Source: Oscillospiraceae bacterium (GTDB taxonomy: Bacteria > Bacillota > Clostridia > Oscillospirales > Ruminococcaceae). From it: 64,000 nt of DNA. Shown one piece after another: positions 41,664-50,667 of this stretch. The translations under genes were made by a program, and so were the position numbers. Each line of letters opens with the position of its first letter. The first letter of the stretch is position 1. Where the stretch lies: assembly GCA_017435565.1 (NCBI GenBank), contig JAFSEU010000003.1, forward strand, positions 60,407-124,406, given 5' to 3'. The notes under the pieces are model-generated. The model saw only the letters and a list, made by a program, of their open reading frames with translations, did no database searches and had not been told where the DNA came from.

Positions 41664-43573
41664 ACTTTTTTGCTGCGCTTTTTCCAAAGTGAGAATTTCA
41701 GAACTGTGAGAATGATAATACCGAACAGCACAAGGCCGCCGATATCCATTACAGCAGAGGGAATTCCAAGCTTTGAAGAAAGGTCAATAGCCTTGTCAAC
41801 GCCGAATACCGCAAGAAGAGCAAGGAGAATACCGACAAGACCTTCACCGGCAATCATACCCGAACAGAAGAGAACACCGTCGTTGATGATTTCCTTCTTT
41901 TCCTCTTCCTTGCGCTTCATCTTGTCCATAGCAAGTCTGATAAGACCGCCGACCATAATGCAGGCATTGAGCTGCACGGGAAGATAAATACCGATTGCGA
42001 AGGGGAGTACGGGAATTCCTACGATTTCAGCAACAACTGCAATAAATACGCCTGTAAATACAAGAGCCCAAGGGAGATTACCGCCCATTACACCTTCAAT
42101 AATAAGCTTCATAAGCGTAGCCTGAGGAGCAGCAAGCTCATCCGAGCCGAAGCCCCAAGCGCTGTCAAGAAGATAGAGTGTTCCGCCGATAGCAAGAGCA
42201 GCGGCAACAACACCGAGAATTTCGCCAATCTGCTGCTTTTTTGGTGTGGAACCGAGAAGATATCCGGTTTTAAGGTCCTGTGATGTATCGCCGGCAATTG
42301 CGGAAACGATGCAGATAACAGAGCCGATTGCAATAGCACTGCACATACCCTCAATTCCCGTTGCGCCTGTAACCTTAAGAATAAGCGTTGCAATAAGAAG
42401 TGTTGCGATAGCCATACCCGAAACAGGGTTGTTACTGCTTCCTACAAGACCAACCATTCTGGAAGAAACTGTTGCAAAGAAGAAGCCGAATACAACAATT
42501 ATAACAGCACCGAGCAATGATACGGGAATTGCGGGAACGAGCCAGACAAGAAATGTAAGAACAGCAATTGCGCCGATAACAACTTTAAGATTCAGATCCT
42601 GCTCGGTACGTTTGCTTGAAGCAGCACCTGAGGTCGAAATGCTTTTCATAGCACCGCTGAAGGTTTTTACGATAAGGGGCAGAGATTTGATAAGGCTGAT
42701 GATACCGCCTGCTGCCAATGCACCTGCACCTATGTATCTGATATAGGAAGACCAGATACCGCTTGCGCCGTCTGCAGCATACATTTCAGAAATAGGTACT
42801 TCGCCGGGATAAAGAGTGATGTCAGCACCGAAAAGCACGATAAGCGGAATGAGAACGAGCCAGCTTAAAACGCCGCCGGCAAACATATATGATGAAATCC
42901 TTGCACCGCAGATATATCCTACGCTCATTACAGCGGGATATATCTGCGTTCCGATTTCACCTGCATAACCTTTTACCCTGCCGGATATTTCGCCCGAAAC
43001 CAGCTTTAATCCGTCGATGATGAACTTGAACAATGCGGCAAAGCCCATTCCGGCAAATACCGTGGTGGCATTGGCACCGCCCTGCTCACCTGCAAGAAGA
43101 ACCTCTGCACAGGCAGTTCCCTCAGGATAGGGGAGAGTACCGTGCTCTTTGACAATCAAAGCGTTGCGCAAAGGTACCATAAAGAATACACCGAGAAGAC
43201 CGCCGATAAGTGCAATCAAAGTGATTTCAAGAATGCTCGGCTTGTCCATTTTGCCCTCTGCAGCCCAGAGGAAGAGCGCCGGCAATGTGAAAATTGCACC
43301 TGCAGCCAAAGATTCACCCGCAGAGCCGACAGTCTGAACGATATTGCTTTCGAGAATTGAGTTTTTGCGCATAATAATGCGGATTACACCCATTGCGATT
43401 ACTGCCGCAGGAATTGAGGCAGAAACCGTCATACCCACTCGAAGACCCAAGTAGGCGTTTGCTGCACCGAATACAACTGCCAGAACAATGCCTATAACAA
43501 TGGAGGTAACGGTAATTTCGGGCGTTACCTTATCTGCAGGAATATACGGTTTGAATTGATTATCTTTTTCCAT
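41660..43573 (-). CDS. OPT-family oligopeptide transporter
   Basis: The 637-residue protein has about 15 hydrophobic segments and OPT-family blocks: TSIVIGIVLAVVFGAANAYLG and RVGMTVSASIPAAVIAM near the N-terminus, GTLPYPEGTACAEVL and SSNNPVSGMAIATLL. It imports oligopeptides or metal-peptide complexes using the proton gradient. The pepD gene lies directly upstream on the same strand, a logical peptide-use unit, and the PqqD-like gene follows. CGGAG precedes the ATG. A 9-bp inverted repeat lies in its 5' UTR. Confidence 0.93.
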   Translation of the reverse strand: MEKDNQFKPYIPADKVTPEITVTSIVIGIVLAVVFGAANAYLGLRVGMTVSASIPAAVIAMGVIRIIMRKNSILESNIVQTVGSAGESLAAGAIFTLPALFLWAAEGKMDKPSILEITLIALIGGLLGVFFMVPLRNALIVKEHGTLPYPEGTACAEVLLAGEQGGANATTVFAGMGFAALFKFIIDGLKLVSGEISGRVKGYAGEIGTQIYPAVMSVGYICGARISSYMFAGGVLSWLVLIPLIVLFGADITLYPGEVPISEMYAADGASGIWSSYIRYIGAGALAAGGIISLIKSLPLIVKTFSGAMKSISTSGAASSKRTEQDLNLKVVIGAIAVLTFLVWLVPAIPVSLLGAVIIVVFGFFFATVSSRMVGLVGSSNNPVSGMAIATLLIATLILKVTGATGIEGMCSAIAIGSVICIVSAIAGDTSQDLKTGYLLGSTPKKQQIGEILGVVAAALAIGGTLYLLDSAWGFGSDELAAPQATLMKLIIEGVMGGNLPWALVFTGVFIAVVAEIVGIPVLPFAIGIYLPVQLNACIMVGGLIRLAMDKMKRKEEEKKEIINDGVLFCSGMIAGEGLVGILLALLAVFGVDKAIDLSSKLGIPSAVMDIGGLVLFGIIILTVLKFSLWKKRSKKV

Positions 43574-43586
43574 AATTTCTCCGATC

Positions 43587-43615
43587 TGTCAAATCAATTT
43601 CGTGACGATTTGACA
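43587..43615. promoter_or_regulatory. Inverted repeat in the OPT 5' UTR, candidate operator
   Basis: TGTCAAATC (43587-43595) and GATTTGACA (43607-43615) form a perfect 9-bp inverted repeat with an 11-base centre, just downstream of the extended -10 element and upstream of the ribosome site. Confidence 0.6.
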
Positions 43616-43626
43616 ATATTTTTTCT

Positions 43627-43635
43627 ATTATACCA
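43627..43635 (-). promoter_or_regulatory. Extended -10 promoter for the OPT gene
   Basis: TGG-TATAAT on the minus strand just after the pepD stop; no -35 hexamer was seen at the right distance. Confidence 0.55.
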
Positions 43636-43651
43636 TAAAATATATTATTAC

Positions 43652-45094
43652 TTATCGGCAACTTTTCAAAATTTTAATGAGTAAATTGTATATTTTTTCG
43701 GTAGACGTTATGCTCAGACGTTCATTTACGGTGTGAACGTCAAAAAGTGAAGGACCCATTGCAATGCAGTCAAGTCCGTCAATTGCGGAGGAGAATATAC
43801 CGCATTCAAGTCCTGCGTGAATAGCCTCAACCTTAGGAATTGTGCCGAACTCCTGCACAAAGCATTCCTTGTAAATGTTCTGAAGCTGTGAATTGCTGTT
43901 GAATTCCCAGGGCGGATAGTGCCCAGAGGCTTCGTATTCCGAATTTAAGCTGTCGGCAAATGCTTTCATTCTGTCTTCAAGGAAGTTAAGTGCGGACTGC
44001 TTGTTGCTGCGAAGCGTAAAATGAAGAATGATTTCGCTGTCAGTAGTTTTGAGTATGCCGAGATTTTGCGAAGATTCAACCAGATTTTCAATTTCGGAAC
44101 TCATTTCGCAAACACCATTCGGCACAATCAGCAAACCAAAAATCAGCTTATCTTTAATGTCGCTTTTTATTGCTTTGCAATCAGTTTTTTCCGATATACA
44201 GATATCGTATGAAAACTGCGGCTCACGGTCGGAAATTTCTGCTTTTATCACGGCAAGACAATCATTTGCTGTTGTCTCAAAGCTTGAAGCATTATCAGTG
44301 CAAAGGCTGATTTGGCAGCTGTTTGGAATTGCATTGCCCTTGTCACCGCCGTTTATAGAAATCAGCTCGAATTCACATATGTTCTTCATATGATTCAAAA
44401 AACGAGCCGCTAATTTATTGGCGTTTACTCTGTTGCTGTTGATTTCAACACCCGAGTGACCGCCCCTGAGCCCTTTGAGAGAAATGTCGATTCTGTTACC
44501 CTTCTTGTTTTCAAATTCAATGGGCATGGTTATTCTGAAATCACTTCCGCCTGCGCAGGACACAGTCAGAATGTCATCCTCTTCAGCGTCAAGGTTAATC
44601 ATTCTTTTGGCGTTAAGCTTCTTCATATCAAGCACCATTGCACCGCACATGCCGATTTCCTCGTCGGTTGTGAACACGGCTTCAATTGCAGGGTGAGAAA
44701 TATCACTGCTTTCAAGAATAGCCAGAATCATAGCTACGGCAATACCGTTGTCGGCACCGAGGCTTGTACCTTTTGCTTTTACAAAATCGCCGTCAATATA
44801 GACGTCAAGGCCGTCCTTGTCAAAATCAATATTGCAGTCATCGGTTTTCTGACATACCATATCAAGGTGTCCTTGTAAGATTATCGGCTCGGAGCTTTCA
44901 TATCCGGTCGTTGCAGGCTTATAAATGATTACATTGTCAGCCTCATCTCTGACAGCTTCAAGTGAGTGATTCTTTGCAAAGTCGATGCAATACTGTGAAA
45001 TTGCTTTCATATTTTCAGAGCCTCTGGGAATTGCGCAAATCTGTTCAAAGTAATTAAAGACTCTTTCGGGGTTAAGTGAATTTAAACGTGCCAT
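43652..45094 (-). CDS. pepD: Aminoacyl-histidine dipeptidase (M20C, PepD)
   Basis: The 480-residue enzyme fits M20C: GHLDMVCQK with the first zinc His and Asp, SLGADNGIAVAM with the bridging Asp, and FTTDEEIGMCGAM where the Glu pair is the general base and zinc ligand, then NLDAEEDD and the C-terminal IHAGLECGIF with the last His. It cleaves dipeptides such as Xaa-His in the cytoplasm. It sits ahead of the OPT peptide transporter. The start ATG at 45094 follows GGAGG. Confidence 0.94.
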   Translation of the reverse strand: MARLNSLNPERVFNYFEQICAIPRGSENMKAISQYCIDFAKNHSLEAVRDEADNVIIYKPATTGYESSEPIILQGHLDMVCQKTDDCNIDFDKDGLDVYIDGDFVKAKGTSLGADNGIAVAMILAILESSDISHPAIEAVFTTDEEIGMCGAMVLDMKKLNAKRMINLDAEEDDILTVSCAGGSDFRITMPIEFENKKGNRIDISLKGLRGGHSGVEINSNRVNANKLAARFLNHMKNICEFELISINGGDKGNAIPNSCQISLCTDNASSFETTANDCLAVIKAEISDREPQFSYDICISEKTDCKAIKSDIKDKLIFGLLIVPNGVCEMSSEIENLVESSQNLGILKTTDSEIILHFTLRSNKQSALNFLEDRMKAFADSLNSEYEASGHYPPWEFNSNSQLQNIYKECFVQEFGTIPKVEAIHAGLECGIFSSAIDGLDCIAMGPSLFDVHTVNERLSITSTEKIYNLLIKILKSCR

Positions 45095-45130
45095 TTTTTC
45101 CTCCGCTGATTAAAATATATTTGCCTTGAT

Positions 45131-45159
45131 ATTATAACATAAATCACGACGTATGACAA
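45131..45159 (-). promoter_or_regulatory. Promoter for pepD
   Basis: TTGTCA (45154-45159), 17 bases, TATAAT (45131-45136) on the minus strand. Confidence 0.8.
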
Positions 45160-45233
45160 GTAACATAATATCCCTTATTTGATATTATACCGTAAAAAAC
45201 ACAATAAATTAAACAATAATAGTTGCTTGTCTG

Positions 45234-45266
45234 AAAAAAATCGCCTTCCCGATAAAGGGAGGGCGA
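45234..45266 (-). terminator. Terminator after trkH
   Basis: A 10-bp stem with one G-T pair (45241-45250 with 45257-45266) followed on the minus strand by seven T. Confidence 0.88.
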
Positions 45267-45295
45267 TAAACAAAGCATTGAGAATAAAGCATAAA

Positions 45296-46741
45296 TCAGA
45301 AATTCTTTCTCCATACAGAGGGTGAAGCCAGAATGATAAGCGGCAGGCATTCAAGTCGTCCGAGAAGCATATCTGCCGAAAGGACGTATTTTGAAAAATC
45401 AGACAGAAAAGCAAAGTTATTTACCGGACCAACCTTTTCGAGTCCGGGACCTATGTTGTTAAAGCAGGTGATTACTGAAGTAAAGGTTGTCGTAAAGTCC
45501 TCATTGTTTATTGAAATGAGTAAAAGCGAAATTGCTATAACTCCCATATAAATTATAAAATAGTTGTGCACACCGTGAATGGTTTCGGTATCCATGGTTT
45601 TATCATCGGATTTTACGATGTTTACAGACTTCGGATGAATTATTTTATGCATATATTTTACAGCGCTTTTATACATAATTATCACGCGCTGAACCTTGAA
45701 TCCACCGCCTGTCGAACCTGCACACGCTCCGATAAACATCAGCATCAGAATAATCATTTTTGAGAGCATCGGCCATTGATTGAAATCGGCAGTGCCGAAT
45801 CCGGTTGAAGTCATAGTCGAAACTACCTGAAATACTGTATATCTTATTGTTTGCGGTACAGAATTGTACATTGAGAATATATTGATTCCGATAATAATAC
45901 TTGCAATCGCAATAATAGCAATATATACTTTTATCTCGGTGTTTTTCAGTACTTCTTTGAATCTTTTGATAAGAATAAAGTAATATAAGCTAAAGTTTAC
46001 TCCAAAAAGAAACATAGAAACTGTCAGTACAGCTTCAATATACGGTGAGTTATAATAAGCAACACCTGTGTTTTTTATGCTGAATCCGCCTGTTCCGGCA
46101 GCTCCCATTGCGTGGCATACGCTGTCAAACAACGGCATTTTTCCAATTAAAAGAAATATAACCGTGGCAAGTGTCAAAACTGCATAAATTATGTAGAGAT
46201 ATGCTGCGCTTAATTTCCCTTTCGGTACGATTTTTCCTACCTGAGGTCCGGCGCATTCGCCGCGCATAAGATGGAGTGCGTCGGCAGATGAAGGTAAAAT
46301 AGCAATGGCCAGAACAAGAACGCCCATACCGCCTACCCAGTGTGTAAGGCTTCACCAGAAAAGCATACCCTTTGAAAGACCTTCAATATTTGTAAGAATT
46401 GTCGATCCCGTTGTTGTAAAGCCCGATACGCTTTCAAACACTGCGTCGCAAAAGCTTGGAATTTCGCCGCTGAAGTAAAACGGAAGTGCTCCGACTAACG
46501 GAACGAGTATCCATAGCATAGCGGCAATAATAAGACCTTCTTTTGCAAACATTTGCTTATTTTTCGGCTTGATTATCGAAAGGGGAGTGGAAACAATCGC
46601 CACGCAAAGAGCAATTATAAGAAAAGTAATTGCTGTGTCGTGTTCCGAATAATAAAGGCTTACAGCGGCAGGCAGCAGCAATATTACAGAGCTTACCAGC
46701 ATAACCTTGGAGATATAGTGAAAAACTACAGCTTTGTTCAT
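45296..46741 (-). pseudogene. trkH: Potassium uptake protein TrkH with an in-frame TGA
   Basis: The reading frame codes a 481-residue TrkH-type K+ channel subunit but codon 130 is TGA at 46352-46354. The two parts share one frame: the first ends VFESVSGFTTTGSTIL...SKGMLFW and the second runs on as SLTHWVGGMGVLVLAIAILP, whereas homologues read FWRSxTHWxGGMG with Arg at the stop. One base change (CGA or AGA to TGA) explains it. Selectivity-filter Gly blocks (TTTGST, AAGTGGFS, TGFGTA, NNIGPG) are intact. trkA lies 15 bases upstream. It may be a recent pseudogene, a sequencing error or a readthrough site. Confidence 0.9.
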
Positions 46742-46756
46742 AGTTTGTGCTCGCTT

Positions 46757-48115
46757 TTATTCTAAAATATCTTTTATGTCGCTGAATTTATAATCCTTGG
46801 AAACCAGAACAACCGAATCGCCGATTTCGATTGAATCATCACCGCCGGGTATGATTACATTGCGTTTTCTGATGATTGCGCAAATCAGAGTGTTTTTCTT
46901 TAGCTTCAAATCACGGAGTCTGATTCCCACAAGATCAGGAATAGGTTTTCTGATGCTGAACTGAATTGCTTCCACCCTGTCGCCGACAATTTTGTAAAGC
47001 GATTCTATATTACTGTCAGCTGCATTTTCAAGAGAACGGACGTAGCTTAATATATTGCTCGTGGTCAGATATTTCGGTGAAATGACAGAGTCAAGACCAA
47101 GCTGTGATGTCAGATTTACATAGCTTTCACGGTTTACCTTGGCAACAACCTTTGCGTTTGTGTTGTTTTTTGCATAAAGTGCCGTAATTATATTTACCTC
47201 GTCAATACCTGTCAGCGCAACAAATGAGTCAGCGTCCTTAATGCCTTCTTCGAGAAGCAGATCCTGGTCAGTTCCGTCGCCGTAAATTACCGTTACCTTG
47301 TCAAGCTCCTGCGCAAGCTCGGTGCAGCGTTCATAATTGTTGTCAATGATTTTGACGCGCATACCAAGTGCGGAAAGCTGTCTGGCAAGATAAAATCCGA
47401 TTCTTCCGCCGCCGACAATCATTACCGTTTTGATTTTATCCTTCATCATTCCCGTAGAACGGAACAGCTTTTCAACATCCTTGTGCGAGGTGGAAACATT
47501 GATTCTGTCGCCCGCCTGAAGAACAAAATCACCGCCGGGAATGAAAATATCTGACCCGCGTTCTACCGCGCAGATAAGAAATTTGATTTTTGTACGCTGA
47601 TATATTTCGGCAAGGCTCATATTGCAGAAAGATGAGTTTTCAGTAAGCTTATGTTCAACAAGTTCAACTCGGCCCTTTGCAAATACCTCAACCTTTGCAG
47701 CTGCTGAAAATACAAGAACACGAAAGATTTCATCCGCCGTCATTCTTTCGGGATTTATTACCATCGAAAGCCCGAGATCCTCTCTGATGAGGTCAATCTG
47801 ACTGAAATATTCAGGGTCTCTGACTCTGGAAATCGTTCTGCCTGCACCGAGGCGCTTTGCGATAAGACAGCAGAGCATATTTGTTTCATCGTGGGGTGTT
47901 GCGGCAATGAGCATTCCGGCTTTATTTACATCGGCCTCGAGCTGAACCTCAGCGTTCGCACCGTTGCCTTCAATGCACATAACGTCCTGTGTGTCCTGCG
48001 CTTTTCGTAGCGTTTCGGCATCGTTGTCGATTACTGTAATATCGTGACCTTCTTTCACCAAAAGAGAGGAAAGATTACTTCCGACTTTGCCGTTTCCGAT
48101 AATAACAATTTTCAT
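46757..48115 (-). CDS. trkA: Trk potassium uptake regulatory protein TrkA
   Basis: The 452-residue protein has two RCK halves, each a TrkA_N Rossmann domain plus a TrkA_C domain: MKIVIIGNGKVGSNLSSLL and VMIVGGGRIGFYLARQL mark the two NAD-binding starts, with NDAETLRKAQ and DNNYERCTELA as the acidic residues that close them. The C-domains contain FIPGGDFVLQAGDRI and IPGGDDSIEIGDSVVL. It gates TrkH in response to nucleotides. It is the first gene of a trkA-trkH operon and has a plausible promoter upstream. Confidence 0.95.
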   Translation of the reverse strand: MKIVIIGNGKVGSNLSSLLVKEGHDITVIDNDAETLRKAQDTQDVMCIEGNGANAEVQLEADVNKAGMLIAATPHDETNMLCCLIAKRLGAGRTISRVRDPEYFSQIDLIREDLGLSMVINPERMTADEIFRVLVFSAAAKVEVFAKGRVELVEHKLTENSSFCNMSLAEIYQRTKIKFLICAVERGSDIFIPGGDFVLQAGDRINVSTSHKDVEKLFRSTGMMKDKIKTVMIVGGGRIGFYLARQLSALGMRVKIIDNNYERCTELAQELDKVTVIYGDGTDQDLLLEEGIKDADSFVALTGIDEVNIITALYAKNNTNAKVVAKVNRESYVNLTSQLGLDSVISPKYLTTSNILSYVRSLENAADSNIESLYKIVGDRVEAIQFSIRKPIPDLVGIRLRDLKLKKNTLICAIIRKRNVIIPGGDDSIEIGDSVVLVSKDYKFSDIKDILE

Positions 48116-48133
48116 ATTTTACCATCCATAATA

Positions 48134-48161
48134 ATTATAAGTATAACTATAGAAAGACCAA
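48134..48161 (-). promoter_or_regulatory. Promoter for trkA-trkH
   Basis: TTGGTC (48156-48161), 16 bases, TATAAT (48134-48139) on the minus strand. Confidence 0.55.
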
Positions 48162-48225
48162 TCTAAATATGCATTATATCATTTACATATATAAAAGTCA
48201 ATAACAAAATATAAACTAAAATGAA

Positions 48226-48447
48226 TTGCAATGCCTATTGTTGCAAACTGTTGTGATTTGTGATGTAATCAAACACCGGCGAGAGCTTGAACGCAGGGTG
48301 CGCAAATCAAAGCGTGAGCGTGTGACTATTGATGAGCTTGGAAATATCGGTGTAGGGAAGTATAAAGCCGACTTGACTTTGAAAGATTATGATGATATAC
48401 TGTATATGAAAGGGAAGATGTCTGACCTTGATGTGCGGAAATGGTAG
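48226..48447 (+). pseudogene. Phage minor capsid protein C-terminal remnant
   Basis: A 73-codon frame ends with DELGNIGVGKYKADLTLKDYDDILYMKGKMSDLDVRKW, which resembles the tail of phage minor capsid 2-type proteins. The N-terminal bulk is gone, and the only start is a TTG without a ribosome site. It is followed by other phage-like pieces on the same strand, so this is a decayed head-morphogenesis region. Confidence 0.5.
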
Positions 48448-48456
48448 GTATTAAAT

Positions 48457-48669
48457 ATGACAGAAAGAAAAAGGCGTGAAGAATATAGCATCAAAGCAAG
48501 CATGCTTCGCCAAAAGTATCAGTCTGATTTAGATGATTTAATGGAACGCCGTAAACATTATACCAAGCTCGACGAAGGTGCAACTGAAGAACAGGAAATT
48601 CGCAAACAATATTGGGAGCAAATGGAAAAGCTTTCGAATGAATATAAAGATGTTTTAAAAACCACTTGA
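48457..48669 (+). CDS. Small hypothetical protein in prophage relic
   Basis: The 70-residue protein is charged and likely helical (SMLRQKYQSDLDDLMERRKHYTKL, QYWEQMEKLSNEYKDVL), with no known family. A weak GGTAGG lies before the ATG. It follows the minor-capsid remnant by nine bases and its stop is inside a hairpin terminator, as in intact phage operons. It may still be expressed or may be relic. Confidence 0.5.
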   Translation: MTERKRREEYSIKASMLRQKYQSDLDDLMERRKHYTKLDEGATEEQEIRKQYWEQMEKLSNEYKDVLKTT

Positions 48670-48686
48670 ATTATCAGGTGGTTTTC
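48657..48686 (+). terminator. Terminator overlapping the small gene stop
   Basis: About a 13-bp stem with one G-T pair (48657-48669 with 48674-48686) around a four-base loop, then TTCTTAT. Confidence 0.65.
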
Positions 48687-48711
48687 TTATACCCAAAATT
48701 AAATAGTTTAT

Positions 48712-48742
48712 AAGCACTTTGGCTAAGCTCAAGGTGCTTTTA
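48712..48742 (+). terminator. Second hairpin terminator
   Basis: A 10-bp stem with one G-T pair (48712-48721 with 48730-48739) followed by TTATT. Confidence 0.6.
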
Positions 48743-48802
48743 TTATGCCCTTAAGTACGGCGTAAAACTGCTTAAAATCTATATACGAAAGGACAAAGCA
48801 CA

Positions 48803-48990
48803 ATGGGAAACGAAACCAACACAGTAGCAGGCATCGAAGCACAGAATACTGCGCAGGCAGGCGTCAAAACCGATTTTTGACAGCGAGGTAGACCTTATAT
48901 CTAACAGGGTGCTGCCGCAGACTTTTGACTGGAAGAATATCTGAAAGCCGAGAAAAAACGCAACGAGTTGCGCAGATATCAAACTCGGTA
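48803..48990 (+). pseudogene. Decayed phage scaffold/head gene
   Basis: ATG at 48803 follows GAAAGGA and opens MGNETNTVAGIEAQNTAQ, ending after 25 codons at a TGA created by an extra T in a run of five. Removing one T continues the frame as DFDSEVDLISNRVLPQTFDW, and a further shift gives LEEYLKAEKKRNELRRYQT, a helical segment of phage scaffold type. At least two frameshifts show that it is a pseudogene. It stops close to the 3' end of the convergent regulator gene. Confidence 0.6.
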
Positions 48991-49001
48991 TGTGAAATTT
49001 A

Positions 49002-50657
49002 TTATGTCCAATCCTCTTTCCCGTCCCTGTGCTGTTTCAGGGCGGCGAAGCGCAGCAGCTGCTTGCGTGAGGAAATTCCCAGCTTGCTGTAAATATTTTT
49101 ATTATGATATTTCAGCGTGTTTTCGGTAATGTGAAGAATCTCCGCAATCTGCTTTGCGGTCTTTCCCGAAAGATACAGCTCATAAACCCTGTACTCGGCA
49201 GGGGTGAGCATACCGAGATTTTCCACGAAATAATTGTATTCCTCAGGAATAATTTCCTCTTTGTGCTTTTCGGCAAGGCGGTCGATTTCACTTTTGGCAA
49301 GCTCATATTTTTCCGCTGCCTTTTCATATTTTTCTTTTGCCCTGCGTGCTTCTTCTTCGGCAAATCTCTTTGCATTTTCAAGGTCGTCAAGCTGCTGCTC
49401 GTAATAATTATCCTTTTCCTCAAGAAAAGAGAAAAGGTCATCTATTTCACGGATACGGAGTTGCTCGCCGTAATCCTCTTTTGTTTTGACCTGCTCTATT
49501 TTTTTTAAAATAGGTGAAACATATTTCTTGCTCATAAAAATGCAGAAGACAGCCGCAAGAATTGCCGCAATCAGAAAAATCAATAGAATATTCATCTGTC
49601 CCTTTCGCAGAAAGCTTTCATACTGCGTTTTAGGGAGCATGACAGCAACACTGAAGGCTTCACTGCCAAGCATGATTTCTTTTGTCAACCCCACACATTT
49701 TTCGCTGCCGAAATCAAAAAGCTGAGAGCCGTTTTTGCTTTTGATGTTCAGATTGCTTTCGATATTATAACGATTAGAGCTGAATTGCCCCGAATAAATT
49801 CCGTTATGTTCATCAAGCAAACCACAGATTTCGTCGCCCCAGCGTCCATCCTCGGTTTTGTGTGACAGCTGAAACAGCAGGTCGTTTATTTCAAAGCCGC
49901 AGACGCCGATAATATTGTCATTGTAATCCCGAATAGGAACATAAATATATCTTGCTCTTTCCCATGTATCGGGGATGGTGGAGGCAGGACTTAAGACATA
50001 GTGCGTTCCATCCGAAAAAGTTTCATTGCAGTGTTCAAAAAAATCAGTACTGCTTTCATTTTTCCAACCACTGTGGAAATTGATGCCCCTGCTTTTTCCC
50101 GTGGAGAATGAGCCTCTGTAAATAGAAAAATCATTGTTTACGGTGTTTTCTGAGTAAAGGTTGATGTATTTCAGATATATTCCGCTGTAAAGCTCTGTTT
50201 TGGAATTGCTGTTTGCGGTGGTGTCAAGAATACAGAATGCACCGCTTGCAGGAGCAACCTGCATATTAAGGTAAACCGAGTCGTAAAGCCTGTCCTGCAA
50301 GGCGTCAAGAGCTTCGGAATTGTTTTTCAGTTCATCAAAGGTAAGATTGTTCTCGGTAAGATAGTCCTGAATTGATTGTTCAAGCTGACCTGAAAAGGAT
50401 ATCGCACAAGCCGCAAGCTCGTCACAGTCACCCTCGATACTGTCAGAGCACGCAGAAAGCTGTGCGTTAAGGTCGTTCATTATCTGCCTGTCGGTGGGAT
50501 TGAGAATGCCGAACAGATTAAGCAGAATGATGATTATTGCAAGGAACAGACAGATGACCGAAAAAACATAGAAAGCGAATCTTCTGCGCATTGACAAGCC
50601 TTCCTCTTTGAACTGCTTTATAAGGCTCTTGATGTCAAGATATCTCAATATATTCAT
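49002..50657 (-). CDS. Membrane-bound Cache sensor with LuxR-type DNA-binding domain
   Basis: The 551-residue protein combines an N-terminal membrane helix (about 27-49), a large extracytoplasmic Cache-like sensor (about 55-350; YIYVPIRDYNDNIIGVCGFEI), a second helix (NILLIFLIAAILAAVFCIFM), a coiled-coil rich in Glu/Lys/Ala (about 395-470) and a C-terminal LuxR-type helix-turn-helix (484-540; LTPAEYRVYELYLSGKTAKQIAEI, ENTLKYHNKNIYSKLGI). It has no receiver or kinase domain, so it appears to sense outside and bind DNA from the membrane directly. It lies 10 bases after a solute-binding lipoprotein gene on the same strand, a likely signal partner. Confidence 0.85.
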   Translation of the reverse strand: MNILRYLDIKSLIKQFKEEGLSMRRRFAFYVFSVICLFLAIIIILLNLFGILNPTDRQIMNDLNAQLSACSDSIEGDCDELAACAISFSGQLEQSIQDYLTENNLTFDELKNNSEALDALQDRLYDSVYLNMQVAPASGAFCILDTTANSNSKTELYSGIYLKYINLYSENTVNNDFSIYRGSFSTGKSRGINFHSGWKNESSTDFFEHCNETFSDGTHYVLSPASTIPDTWERARYIYVPIRDYNDNIIGVCGFEINDLLFQLSHKTEDGRWGDEICGLLDEHNGIYSGQFSSNRYNIESNLNIKSKNGSQLFDFGSEKCVGLTKEIMLGSEAFSVAVMLPKTQYESFLRKGQMNILLIFLIAAILAAVFCIFMSKKYVSPILKKIEQVKTKEDYGEQLRIREIDDLFSFLEEKDNYYEQQLDDLENAKRFAEEEARRAKEKYEKAAEKYELAKSEIDRLAEKHKEEIIPEEYNYFVENLGMLTPAEYRVYELYLSGKTAKQIAEILHITENTLKYHNKNIYSKLGISSRKQLLRFAALKQHRDGKEDWT

Positions 50658-50667
50658 AAGCTTACCC

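Noticed and set aside
46352..46354. Selenocysteine or alternate code reading of the TrkH TGA
   Set aside because: Arg is expected at this site, other genes end normally with TGA, and no SECIS-like element was recognised.
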